Assembly: GCF_029227915.1 (NCBI RefSeq)
Contig: NC_079880.1
Coordinates: forward strand, 4,156,001 to 4,220,000
DNA length: 64,000 bases
Direction: 5' to 3'
DNA from: Hydractinia symbiolongicarpus
Lineage: Eukaryota; Cnidaria; Hydrozoa; Anthoathecata; Hydractiniidae
The notes below the pieces were generated by a model, which was not told where the DNA came from, did not search any database, and saw nothing but the letters and a program-made list of their open reading frames with translations. The position numbers were made by a program, and so were the translations under genes. This document shows, one piece after another, positions 11,005 to 22,028 of the stretch (position 1 is the stretch's first letter; every line of letters starts with the position of its first letter).

Positions 11005-14000
11005 AAAAGTATACAAAGAAAGTACCCAGGAAGTAAACTCATTTCTCAAACGATATTTTAAATTAATTTTCACCACTAAAACGCATGAGACTTGTAGTTT
11101 TCAGAAATGTTTTTATTTTTGATGAGACGCTTAATGAAAGTTGTTTAATCGCCGGCAAACGAAAACCGCGATTTCCCGTAAATCACGGGCTTGGCCCGTA
11201 TAGTTGAATGTATACAAAGAAAGTACCCTGTGAGTAAACTCATTTCCAGAACGATTTCTTAATTTATTTTTTCAACACTAAAACGCATGAGACTTGTAGT
11301 TTTCAAAAATGTTTTCATTTTTGATGAGACGCTTAATGAAAGAGGTTTAATCGCCGGCAAACGAAAACCCGAGATTTCCCGTAAATCCCGGGCTTGGCCC
11401 GTATAGTCAAAAGTATACAAAGAAAGTACCCAGGGTGTAAACTCATTTCCCGAACTATTTTTTAAATTATTATTTCACCACTAAAGCCAATGAGACTTGT
11501 AGTATTTAAAAATATTTTCATTTTTGATGAGACGCTGAATAAAAGAAGTTTATTCGCCGGCAAACGAAAACCTGCGATTTCCCGTAAATCCCGGACTCGG
11601 CCCGTATAGTCAAAAGTATACAAAGAAAGTACCCAGGGAGTAAACTCATTTCCCGAACGATTTTTTAAAGGATTTTTTCACCACTAAATCGCATGAGACT
11701 TGTAGTTTTCAAAAATGTTTTCATTTTTGATGAGACGCTGAATAAAAGAAGTTTAATCGCCGGCAAACGAAAACCTGCAATTTCCTGTAAATCCCGGGCT
11801 CGGCCCGTATAGTCAAAAGTATACAAAGAAAGTACCCAGGGTGTAAACTCATTTCCCGAACGATTTTTTAAATTATTATTTCACCACTAAAGCCCATGAG
11901 ACTTGTAGTATTTAAAAATATTTTCATTTTTGATGAGACGCTGAATAAAAGAAGTTTAATCGCCGGCAAACGAAAACCTGCGATTTCCCGTAAATCCCGG
12001 ACTCGGCCCGTATAGTCAAAAGTATACAAAGAATGTACCCAGGGTGTAAACTCATTTCCCGAAGGATTTTTTAAATTATTTTTTCACCACTAAAACGCAT
12101 GAGACTTGTAGTTTTCAGAAATGATTTCATTTTTGATGAGACGCTTAATGAAAGTTGTTTAATCGCCGGCAAACGAAAACCCGCGATTTCCCGTAAATCA
12201 CGGGCTTGGCCCGTATAGTCGAATGTATACAAAGAAAGTACCCTGTGAGTAAACTCATTTCCCGAACTATTTTTTAAATTATTATTTCACCACTAAAGCC
12301 CATGAGACTTGTAGTATTTAAAAATATTTTCATTTTTGATGAGACGCTGAATAAAAGAAGTTTAATCGCGGCAAACGAAAACCCGCGACTTCCCGTAAAT
12401 TCCTGACTCAGCCCGCATAGTCAAAAGTATACAAAGAAAGTACCCAAGGAGTAAACTCATTTCCCGAAGGATTTTTTAAATTATTTTTTCACCACTAAAA
12501 CGCATGAGACTTGTAGTTTTCAGAAATGTTTTCATTTTTGATGAGACGCTTAGTGAAAGTTGTTTAATCACCGGTAAACGAAAACCCGCGATTTCCCGTA
12601 AATCCCGGGCTTGGCCCGTATAGTCAAAAGTATACAAAGAAAGTACCCAGGAAGTAAACTCATTTCCCAAACGATATTTTAAATTAATTTTCACCACTAA
12701 AACGCATGAGACTTGTAGTTTTCAGAAATGTTTTTATTTTTGATGAGACGCTTAATGAAAGTTGTTTAATCGCCGGCAAACGAAAACCGCGATTTCCCGT
12801 AAATCACGGGCTTGGCCCGTATAGTTGAATGTATACAAAGAAAGTACCCTGTGAGTAAACTCATTTCCAGAACGATTTCTTAATTTATTTTTTCAACACT
12901 AAAACGCATGAGACTTGTAGTTTTCAAAAATGTTTTCATTTTTGATGAGACGCTTAATGAAAGAGGTTTAATCGCCGGCAAACGAAAACCCGAGATTTCC
13001 CGTAAATCCCGGGCTTGGCCCGTATAGTCAAAAGTATACAAAGAAAGTACCCAGGGTGTAAACTCATTTCCCGAACTATTTTTTAAATTATTATTTCACC
13101 ACTAAAGCCAATGAGACTTGTAGTATTTAAAAATATTTTCATTTTTGATGAGACGCTGAATAAAAGAAGTTTAATCGCCGGCAAACGAAAACCTGCGATT
13201 TCCCGTAAATCCCGGACTCGGCCCGTATAGTCAAAAGTATACAAAGAAAGTACCCAGGGAGTAAACTCATTTCCCGAACGATTTTTTAAAGGATTTTTTC
13301 ACCACTAAATCGCATGAGACTTGTAGTTTTCAAAAATGTTTTCATTTTTGATGAGACGCTGAATAAAAGAAGTTTAATCGCCGGCAAACGAAAACCTGCG
13401 ATTTCCTGTAAATCCCGGACTCGGCCCGTATAGTCAAAAGTATACAAAGAAAGTACCCAGGGTGTAAACTCATTTCCCGAACGATTTTTTAAATTATTAT
13501 TTCACCACTAAAGCCCATGAGACTTGTAGTATTTAAAAATATTTTCATTTTTGATGAGACGCTGAATAAAAGAAGTTTAATCGCCGGCAAACGAAAACCT
13601 GCGATTTCCCGTAAATCCCGGACTCGGCCCGTATAGTCAAAAGTATACAAAGAATGTACCCAGGGTGTAAACTCATTTCCCGAAGGATTTTTTAAATTAT
13701 TTTTTCACCACTAAAACGCATGAGACTTGTAGTTTTCAGAAATGATTTCATTTTTGATGAGACGCTTAATGAAAGTTGTTTAATCGCCGGCAAACGAAAA
13801 CCCGCGATTTCCCGTAAATCACGGGCTTGGCCCGTATAGTCGAATGTATACAAAGAAAGTACCCTGTGAGTAAACTCATTTCCCGAACTATTTTTTAAAT
13901 TATTATTTCACCACTAAAGCCCATGAGACTTGTAGTATTTAAAAATATTTTCATTTTTGATGAGACGCTGAATAAAAGAAGTTTAATCGCCAGCAAACGA

Positions 14001-14247
14001 AAACCCGCGACTTCCCGTAAATTCCGGACTCAGCCCGCATAGTCAAAAGTATACAAAGAAAGTACCCAAGGAGTAAACTCATTTCCCGAAGGATTTTTTA
14101 AATTATTTTTTCACCACTAAAACGCATGAGACTTGTAGTTTTCAGAAATGTTTTCATTTTTGATGAGACGCTTAGTGAAAGTTGTTTAATCACCGGTAAA
14201 CGAAAACCCGCGATTTCCCGTAAATCCCGGGCTTGGCCCGTATAGTC
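11005..14247 (+). repeat. 8-mer HOR of 1621-1622 bp, tandem pair no. 2
   Basis: Copy 3 is 11005-12625 and copy 4 is 12626-14247. The whole pair matches the pair at 4561-7804 with an offset of 6444 bp. Copy 3 shares tttattcgcc (about 11549) with copy 1, and copy 4 has tttaatcgcc like copy 2. A 1-bp deletion (aatcgcggc for aatcgccggc) near 12367 explains the 1621-bp length of copy 3. Copy 3 also has private changes near 11777 (cctgcaatttcctg, cccgggctcgg). Confidence 0.9.
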
Positions 14248-17200
14248 GAATGTATACAAAGAAAGTACCCTGTGAGTAAACTCATTTCCAGAACGATTTT
14301 TTAAATTATTATTTCACCACTAAAGCCCATGAGACTTGTAGTATTTAAAAATATTTTCATTTTTGATGAGACGCTGAATAAAAGAAGTTTAATCGCTGGC
14401 AAACGAAAACCCGCGACTTCCCGTAAATCCCGGACTCAGCCCGTAAAGTCAAAAGTATACAAAGAAAGTACCCAGGGTGTAAACTCATTTCCCGAACTAT
14501 TTTTTAAATTATTATTTCACCACTAAAGCCCATGAGACTTGTAGTATTTAAAAATATTTTCATTTTTGATGAGACGCTGAATAAAAGAAGTTTAATCGCC
14601 GGCAAACGAAAACCCGCGACTTCCCGTAAATCCCGGACTCAGCCCGTATAGTCAAAAGTATACAAAGAAAGTACCCAGGGAGTAAACTCATTTCCCGAAC
14701 GATTTTTTAAATTATTTTTTCACCACTAAAACGCATGAGCCTTGTAGTTTTCAAAAATGTTTTCATTTTTGATGAGACGCTGAATAAAAGAAGTTTAATC
14801 GCCGGCAAACGAAAACCCGCGACTTCCCGTAAATCCCGGACTCGGCCCGTATAGTCAAAAGTATACAAAGAAAGTACCCAGGAAGTAAACTCATTTCCCA
14901 AACGATATTTTAAATTAATTTTCACCACTAAAACGCATGAGACTTGTAGTTTTCAGAAATGTTTTTATTTTTGATGAGACGCTTAATGAAAGTTGTTTAA
15001 TCGCCGGCAAACGAAAACCGCGATTTCCCGTAAATCACGGGCCTAGCCCGTATAGTTGAATGTATACAAAGAAAGTACCCTGGGAGTAAACTCATTTCCA
15101 GAACGATTTCTTAATTTATTTTTTCAACACTAAAACGCATGAGACTTGTAGTTTTCAAAAATAATTTCATTTTTGATGAGACGCTTAATGAAAGAGGTTT
15201 AATCGCCGGCAAACGAAAACCCGAGATTTCCCGTAAATCCCGGGCTTGGCCCGTATAGTCAAAAGTATACAAAGAAAGTACCCAGGGTGTAAATTCATTT
15301 CCCGAACTATTTTTTAAATTATTATTTCACCACTAAAGCCAATGAGACTTGTAGTATTTTAAAATATTTTCATTTTTGATGAGACGCTGAATAAAAGAAG
15401 TTTAATCGCCGGCAAACGAAAACCTGCGATTTCCCGTAAATCCCGGACTCGGCCCGTATAGTCAAAAGTATACAAAGAAAGTACCCAGGGAGTAAACTCA
15501 TTTCCCGAACGATTTTTTAAATGATTTTTTCACCACTAAAGCCCATGAGACTTGTAGTATTTAAAAATATTTTCATTTTTGATGAGACGCTGAATAAAAG
15601 AAGTTTAATCGCCGGCAAACGAAAACCTGCGATTTCCCGTAAATCCCGGACTCGGCCCGTATAGTCAAAAGTATACAAAGAATGTACCCAGGGTGTAAAC
15701 TCATTTCCCGAACGATTTTTTAAATTATTATTTCACCACTAAAGCCCATGAGACTTGTAGTTTTTAAAAATGTTTTCATTTTTGATGAGACGCTGAATAA
15801 AAGAAGTTTAATTGCCGGCAAACGAAAACCCGCGACTTCCCGTAAATCGCGGACTCGGCCCGTATAGTCAAAAGTATACAAAGAAAGTACCCAGGGAGTA
15901 AACTCATTTCCCGAACTATTTTTTAAATTATTTTTTCACCACTAAAGCCAATGAGACTTGTAGTTTTCAGAAATGTTTTCATTTTTGATGAGACGCTTAG
16001 TGAAAGTTGTTTAATCACCGGTAAACGAAAACCCGCGATTTCCCGTAAATCCCGGGCTTGGCCCGTATAGTCGAATGTATACAAAGAAAGTACCCTGTGA
16101 GTAAACTCATTTCCAGAACGATTTTTTAAATTATTATTTCACCACTAAAGCCCATGAGACTTGTAGTATTTAAAAATATTTTCATTTTTGATGAGACGCT
16201 GAATAAAAGAAGTTTAATCGCTGGCAAACGAAAACCCGCGACTTCCCGTAAATCCCGGACTCAGCCCGTAAAGTCAAAAGTATACAAAGAAAGTACCCAG
16301 GGTGTAAACTCATTTCCCGAACTATTTTTTAAATTATTATTTCACCACTAAAGCCCATGAGACTTGTAGTATTTAAAAATATTTTCATTTTTGATGAGAC
16401 GCTGAATAAAAGAAGTTTAATCGCCGGCAAACGAAAACCCGCGACTTCCCGTAAATCCCGGACTCAGCCCGTATAGTCAAAAGTATACAAAGAAAGTACC
16501 CAGGGAGTAAACTCATTTCCCGAACGATTTTTTAAATTATTTTTTCACCACTAAAACGCATGAGCCTTGTAGTTTTCAAAAATGTTTTCATTTTTGATGA
16601 GACGCTGAATAAAAGAAGTTTAATCGCCGGCAAACGAAAACCCGCGACTTCCCGTAAATCCCGAACTCGGCCCGTGTAGTCAAAAGTATACAAAGAAAGT
16701 ACCCAGGAAGTAAACTCATTTCCCAAACGATATTTTAAATTAATTTTCACCACTAAAACGCATGAGACTTGTAGTTTTCAGAAATGTTTTTATTTTTGAT
16801 GAGACGCTTAATGAAAGTTGTTTAATCGCCGGCAAACGAAAACCGCGATTTCCCGTAAATCACGGGCTTGGCCCGTATAGTTGAATGTATACAAAGAAAG
16901 TACCCTGGGAGTAAACTCATTTCCAGAACGATTTCTTAATTTATTTTTTCAACACTAAAACGCATGAGACTTGTAGTTTTCAAAAATAATTTCATTTTTG
17001 ATGAGACGCTTAATGAAAGAGGTTTAATCGCCGGCAAACGAAAACCCGAGATTTCCCGTAAATCCCGGGCTTGGCCCGTATAGTCAAAAGTATACAAAGA
17101 AAGTACCCAGGGTGTAAATTCATTTCCCGAACTATTTTTTAAATTATTATTTCACCACTAAAGCCAATGAGACTTGTAGTATTTTAAAATATTTTCATTT

Positions 17201-17789
17201 TTGATGAGACGCTGAATAAAAGAAGTTTAATCGCCGGCAAACGAAAACCTGCGATTTCCCGTAAATCCCGGACTCGGCCCGTATAGTCAAAAGTATACAA
17301 AGAAAGTACCCAGGGAGTAAACTCATTTCCCGAACGATTTTTTAAATGATTTTTTCACCACTAAAGCCCATGAGACTTGTAGTATTTAAAAATATTTTCA
17401 TTTTTGATGAGACGCTGAATAAAAGAAGTTTAATCGCCGGCAAACGAAAACCTGCGATTTCCCGTAAATCCCGGACTCGGCCCGTATAGTCAAAAGTATA
17501 CAAAGAATGTACCCAGGGTGTAAACTCATTTCCCGAACGATTTTTTAAATTATTATTTCACCACTAAAGCCCATGAGACTTGTAGTTTTTAAAAATGTTT
17601 TCATTTTTGATGAGACGCTGAATAAAAGAAGTTTAATTGCCGGCAAACGAAAACCCGCGACTTCCCGTAAATCGCGGACTCGGCCCGTATAGTCAAAAGT
17701 ATACAAAGAAAGTACCCAGGGAGTAAACTCATTTCCCGAACTATTTTTTAAATTATTTTTTCACCACTAAAGCCAATGAGACTTGTAGT
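14140..17789 (+). repeat. 9-mer HOR of 1825 bp, clean tandem pair
   Basis: Copy 1 is 14140-15964 and copy 2 is 15965-17789. They are almost identical along the full unit: both have aaaaataattt (15158 and 16983), the unusual gtaaattc (about 15290 and 17115), tattttaaaat, and aaatcgcggactc (about 15845 and 17670). I saw only a few single-base differences, such as gcctagcccg at 15041 against gcttggcccg in copy 2, and cccgtgtagtc at about 16674. The junction lies 15 bases into a monomer, after gacttgtagt. The low divergence points to a very recent duplication. Confidence 0.92.
15747..15949 (+). repeat. Representative subtype D monomer (tttttaaaaatg, ttgccggc)
   Basis: This is a family I copy with gtagtttttaaaaatg after the phase motif and aattgccggc instead of aatcgccggc, followed by cccgcgacttc and ctcggcc. 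In zones 3 and 4 subtype D usually precedes a C monomer with aaatcgcatgag and aaatgattttttc. A variant in zone 4 has tagccggc and gctgattaaaag or gctgattgaaag. Confidence 0.85.
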
Positions 17790-18584
17790 ATTTAAAAATA
17801 TTTTCATTTTTGATGAGACGCTGAATAAAAGAAGTTTAATCGCCGGCAAACGAAAACCTGCGATTTCCCGTAAATCCTGGACTCGGCCCGTATAGTCAAA
17901 AGTATACAAAGAAAGTACCCGGGGTGTAAACTCATTTCCCGAACGATTTTTTAAATTTTTATTTCACCACTAAAGCCCATGAGACTTGTAGTTTTTAAAA
18001 ATGTTTTCATTTTTGATGAGACGCTGAATAAAAGAAGTTTAATTGCCGGCAAACGAAAACCCGCGACTTCCCGTAAATCCCGGACTCGGCCCGTATAGTC
18101 AAAAGTATACAAAGAAAGTACCCAGGGAGTAAACTCATTTCCCGAACGATTTTTTAAATGATTTTTTCACCACTAAATCGCATGAGACTTGTAGTTTTCA
18201 AAAATGTTTTCATTTTTGATGAGACGCTGAATAAAAGAAGTTTAATCGCCGGCAAACGAAAACCTGCGATTTCCTGTAAATCCCGGACTCGGCCCGTATA
18301 GTCAAAAGTATACAAAGAAAGTACCCAGGGTGTAAACTCATTTCCCGAACGATTTTTTAAATTATTATTTCACCACTAAAGCCCATGAGACTTGTAGTAT
18401 TTAAAAATATTTTCATTTTTGATGAGACGCTGAATAAAAGAAGTTTAATCGCCGGCAAACAAAAACCCGCGACTTCCCGTAAATCCTGGACTCGGCCCGT
18501 ATAGTCAAAAGTATACAAAAAAGTACCCAGGGAGTAAACTCATTTCCCGAACGATTTTTTAAATTTTTTTTCACCACTAAAACG

Positions 18585-18786
18585 CATGAGATTTGTAGTT
18601 TTTAAAAATGTTTTCATTTTTGATGAGACGCTGAATAAAAGAAGTTTAATTGCCGGCAAACGAAAACCCGCGTCTTCCCGTAAATCCCCGACTCGGCCCG
18701 TATAGTCATAAGTATACAAAGAAAGTACCCAGGGAGTAAACTCATTTCCCAAACGATATTTTAAATTAATTTTCACCACTAAAACG
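18585..18786 (+). repeat. Representative subtype F monomer (202 bp)
   Basis: It is recognised by catgagatttgtag with a T for the usual C, by gtagttttta, by aattgccggc, and by cccgcgtcttcc joined to atccccgactcgg. The upstream copy ends in an unusually long T run (aaattttttttcacc). It ends in cccaaacgatattttaaatt and ttaattttcacc. F copies also start at 20207, 21220, 22029, 23244, 24459, 27704, 51236, 52653 and 55690. F-like 5' halves joined to III-like 3' halves start near 59944 and 61767. Confidence 0.88.
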
Positions 18787-21700
18787 CATGAGACTTGTAG
18801 TTTTCAGAAATGTTTTCATTTTTGATGAGACGCTTAATGAAAGTTGTTTAATCGCCGGCAAACGAAAACTCGCGATTTCCCGTAAATCCCGGGCTTGGCC
18901 CGTATAGTCGAATGTATACAAAGAAAGTACCCTGTGAGTAAACTCATTTCCAGAACGATTTTTTAAATTATTATTTCACCACTAAAGCCCATGAGACTTG
19001 TAGTATTTAAAAATATTTTCATTTTTGATGAGACGCTGAATAAAAGAAGTTTAATCGCCGGCAAACGAAAACCCGCGACTTCCCGTAAATCCCGGACTCA
19101 GCCCGTATAGTCAAAAGTATACAAAGAAAGTACCCAGGGTGTAAATTCATTTCCCGAACTATTTTTTAAATTATTATTTCACCACTAAAGCCCATGAGAC
19201 TTGTAGTATTTAAAAATATTTTCATTTTTGATGAGACGCTGAATAAAAGAAGTTTAATCGCCGGCAAACGAAAACCCGCGACTTTCCGTAAATCCCGGAC
19301 TCAGCCCGTATAGTCAAAAGTATACAAAGAAAGTACCCAGGGAGTAAACTCATTTCCCGAACGATTTTTTAAATTATTTTTTCACCACTAAAACGCATGA
19401 GCCTTGTAGTTTTCAAAAATGTTTTCATTTTTGATGAGACGCTGAATAAAAGAAGTTTAATCGCCGGCAAACGAAAACCTGCGATTTCCCGTAAATCCCG
19501 GACTCGGCCCGTATAGTCAAAAGTATACAAAGAAATTACCCAGGGTGTAAACTCATTTCCCGAACTATTTTTTAAATTATTATTTCACCACTAAAGCCCA
19601 TGAGACTTGTAGTATTTAAAAATATTTTCATTTTTGATGAGACGCTGAATAAAAGAAGTTTAATCGCCGGCAAACAAAAACCTGCAATTTCCCGTAAATC
19701 CCGGACTCGGCCCGTATAGTCAAAAGTATACAAAGAAAGTACCCGGGGTGTAAACTCATTTCCCGAACGATTTTTTAAATTATTATTTCACCACTAAATC
19801 GCATGAGACTTGTAGTTTTCAAAAATGTTTTCATTTTTGATGAGACGCTGAATAAAAGAAGTTTAATCGCCGGCAAACGAAAACCTGCGATTTCCTGTAA
19901 ATCCCGGACTCGGCCCGTATAGTCAAAAGTATACAAAGAAAGTACCCAGGGTGTAAACTCATTTCCCGAACGATTTTTTAAATTATTATTTCACCACTAA
20001 AGCCCATGAGACTTGTAGTATTTAAAAATATTTTCATTTTTGATGAGACGCTGAATAAAAGAAGTTTAATCGCCGGCAAACGAAAACCTGCGATTTCCCG
20101 TAAATCCCGGACTCGGCCCGTATAGTCAAAAGTATACAAAGAATGTACCCAGGGTGTAAACTCATTTCCCGAACGATTTTTTAAATTTTTTTTCACCACT
20201 AAAACGCATGAGATTTGTAGTTTTTAAAAATGTTTTCATTTTTGATGAGACGCTGAATAAAAGAAGTTTAATTGCCGGCAAACGAAAACCCGCGTCTTCC
20301 CGTAAATCCCCGACTCGGCCCGTATAGTCAAAAGTATACAAAGAAAGTACCCAGGGAGTAAACTCATTTCCCAAACGATATTTTAAATTAATTTTCACCA
20401 CTAAAACGCATGAGACTTGTAGTTTTCAGAAATGTTTTCATTTTTCATGAGACGCTTAATGAAAGTTGTTTAATCGCCGGCAAACGAAAACTCGCGATTT
20501 CCCGTAAATCCCGGGCTTGGCCCGTATAGTCGAATGTATACAAAGAAAGTACCCTGTGAGTAAACTCATTTCCAGAACGATTTTTTAAATTATTATTTCA
20601 CCACTAAAGCCCATGAGACTTGTAGTATTTAAAAATATTTTCATTTTTGATGAGACGCTGAATAAAAGAAGTTTAATCGCCGGCAAACGAAAACCCGCGA
20701 CTTCCCGTAAATCCCGGACTCAGCCCGTATAGTCAAAAGTATACAAAGAAAGTACCCAGGGTGTAAACTCATTTCCCGAACTATTTTTTAAATTATTATT
20801 TCACCACTAAAGCCCATGAGACTTGTAGTATTTAAAAAATATTTTCATTTTTGATGAGACGCTGAATAAAAGAAGTTTAATCGCCGGCAAATGAAAACCC
20901 GCGACTTCCCGTAAATCCCGGACTCGGCCCGTATAGTCAAAAGTATACAAAGAATGTACCCAGGGTGTAAACTCATTTCCCGAACGATTTTTTAAATTAT
21001 TATTTCACCACTAAAGCCCATGAGACTTGTAGTATTTAAAAATATTTTCATTTTTGATGAGACGCTGAATAAAAGAAGTTTAATCGCCGGCAAACAAAAA
21101 CCTGCGACTTCCCGTAAATCCCGGACTCGGCCCGTATAGTCAAAAGTATACAAAAAAGTACCCAGGGAGTAAACTCATTTCCCGAACGATTTTTTAAATT
21201 TTTTTTCACCACTAAAACGCATGAGATTTGTAGTTTTTAAAAATGTTTTCATTTTTGATGAGACGCTGAATAAAAGAAGTTTAATTGCCGGCCACCGAAA
21301 ACCCGCGTCTTTCCGTAAATCCCCGACTCGGCCCGTATAGTCAAAAGTATACAAAGAAAGTACCCAGGGAGTAAAATCATTTCCCAAACGATATTTTAAA
21401 TTAATTTTCACCACTAAAACGCATGAGACTTGTAGTTTTCAGAAATGTTTTCATTTTTCATGAGACGCTTAATGAAAGTTGTTTAATCGCCGGCAAACGA
21501 AAACTCGCGATTTCCCGTAAATCCCGGGCTTGGCCCGTATAGTCGAATGTATACAAAGAAAGTACCCTGTGAGTAAACTCATTTCCAGAACGATTTTTTA
21601 AATTATTATTTCACCACTAAAGCCCATGAGACTTGTAGTATTTAAAAATATTTTCATTTTTGATGAGACGCTGAATAAAAGAAGTTTAATCGCCGGCAAA

Positions 21701-22028
21701 CGAAAACCCGCGACTTCCCGTAAATCCCGGACTCAGCCCGTATAGTCAAAAGTATACAAAGAAAGTACCCAGGGTGTAAACTCATTTCCCGAACTATTTT
21801 TTAAATTATTATTTCACCACTAAAGCCCATGAGACTTGTAGTATTTAAAAATATTTTCATTTTTGATGAGACGCTGAATAAAAGAAGTTTAATCGCCGGC
21901 AAACAAAAACCCGCGACTTCCCGTAAATCCCGGACTCGGCCCGTATAGTCAAAAGTATACAAAAAAGTACCCAGGGAGTAAACTCATTTCCCGAACGATT
22001 TTTTAAATTTTTTTTCACCACTAAAACG
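18585..22028 (+). repeat. F-led HOR ladder: units of 8, 5 and 4 monomers
   Basis: Each unit starts with the F monomer (catgagatttgtag, ttgccggc, cccgcgtcttcc, atccccgactcgg), followed by a family II copy with aaaactcgcg. F monomers start at 18585, 20207, 21220 and 22029, so the units are 1622, 1013 and 809 bp (8, 5 and 4 monomers). The second and third units share tttttcatgagacgc (about 20445 and 21458) in place of tttttgatgagacgc, showing direct descent. The shorter units lack internal family I and C monomers, not the F - II head. Confidence 0.9.

Noticed and set aside
8270-16351. Four plus-strand open frames of 65 codons (8270, 10073, 14329, 16154)
   Set aside because: They exist only because one base change (cccgtatag to cccgtaaag) removed a stop in one monomer that was then copied with its HOR. 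This is a marker of descent, not a gene.
18567-18575. Long T runs (aaattttttttcacc) as microsatellite expansion
   Set aside because: The run is only about 8 T, comes from loss of an internal A, and is inherited with the F-led units.
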